Source: Schlesneria paludicola DSM 18645
Lineage (GTDB): Bacteria > Planctomycetota > Planctomycetia > Planctomycetales > Planctomycetaceae
Reading direction: 5' to 3'
NCBI GenBank assembly: GCA_945862235.1
Contig: CAMAYU010000040.1
Span: forward strand, 1-36,357
Length of the DNA: 36,357 nt
The position numbers were made by a program, and so were the translations under genes. Below the pieces are notes generated by a model that had not been told where the DNA came from, did not search any database, and saw nothing but the letters and a program-made list of their open reading frames with translations. Positions 36,305-36,357 of the stretch are shown here, in pieces. The first letter of the stretch is position 1. Each line of letters starts with the position of its first letter.

Positions 36305-36357
36305 GGGGTCAGGTGGTTCAAAGTTCATTTTTCGCCGCGAAAAATGAACTTTGAACC
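36305..36357. repeat. 31-bp-arm palindrome, copy 2, cut by window end
   Basis: ggggtcaggtggttcaaagt (from 36305) and the complementary right arm running to 36357 match copy 1 at 21634-21696 almost base for base. Here the left-arm internal mismatch of copy 1 (tcc) reads ttc, making this copy more symmetric. It lies 65 bases upstream of the DUF1501 start. Confidence 0.75.

Overview
The window looks like a chromosomal segment of a GC-rich planctomycete (phylum Planctomycetota). The strongest signs are two giant PVC-type beta-propeller/HEAT/cytochrome c proteins, a DUF1501 protein with a twin-arginine leader, an exported sulfatase, an exported Gfo/Idh/MocA-like protein, a GDSL/SGNH-like protein of the PVC kind, and several conserved small proteins I know only as planctomycete hypotheticals. 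Genus cannot be fixed from sequence alone. No tRNA, rRNA, CRISPR array, phage or transposase gene was seen.

Layout. 1-3055 (minus, cut by the window edge) is the N-terminal ~1018 residues of a type I polyketide/PUFA-synthase-like enzyme: a full KS, a degenerate half-KS without its cysteine, then an AT. 3454-3834 is a small lipoprotein, 3884-4501 (minus) a PncC/CinA-type amidohydrolase, 4843-5931 an exported protein of unknown function. 6133-9483 (minus) is the housekeeping cluster rpsB-tsf-pyrH-frr with a candidate promoter at 9581-9609. Next come a GT2 glycosyltransferase and an exported alpha/beta hydrolase (both minus), then a two-gene unit of a small basic protein and a nucleotidyltransferase-fold protein (11945-12765). 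12925-16683 is sdhCAB with a good sigma-70-like promoter at 12818-12845, followed by gcvT and a small conserved protein.

From 18366 to the end the genes are planctomycete accessory metabolism: giant cytochrome 1 and an enolase-superfamily dehydratase (minus); glutaminyl cyclase, aldehyde dehydrogenase, sulfatase, SGNH-like protein, giant cytochrome 2, a sugar-phosphate-isomerase-like TIM barrel and a Gfo/Idh/MocA-like protein (plus); and a convergent DUF1501 protein. Together they suggest extracytoplasmic processing of sulfated or acidic polysaccharides coupled to periplasmic oxidation and sugar-acid catabolism; this functional link is inference from gene content.

The most striking non-genic signal is about 20 long, near-perfect palindromes of many unrelated families, placed in many of the intergenic gaps, including both sdh junctions. 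Some have also been absorbed in frame into the PKS coding region together with two heptamer tandem arrays. One 31-bp-arm palindrome occurs twice, at 21634-21696 and at the right edge of the window.
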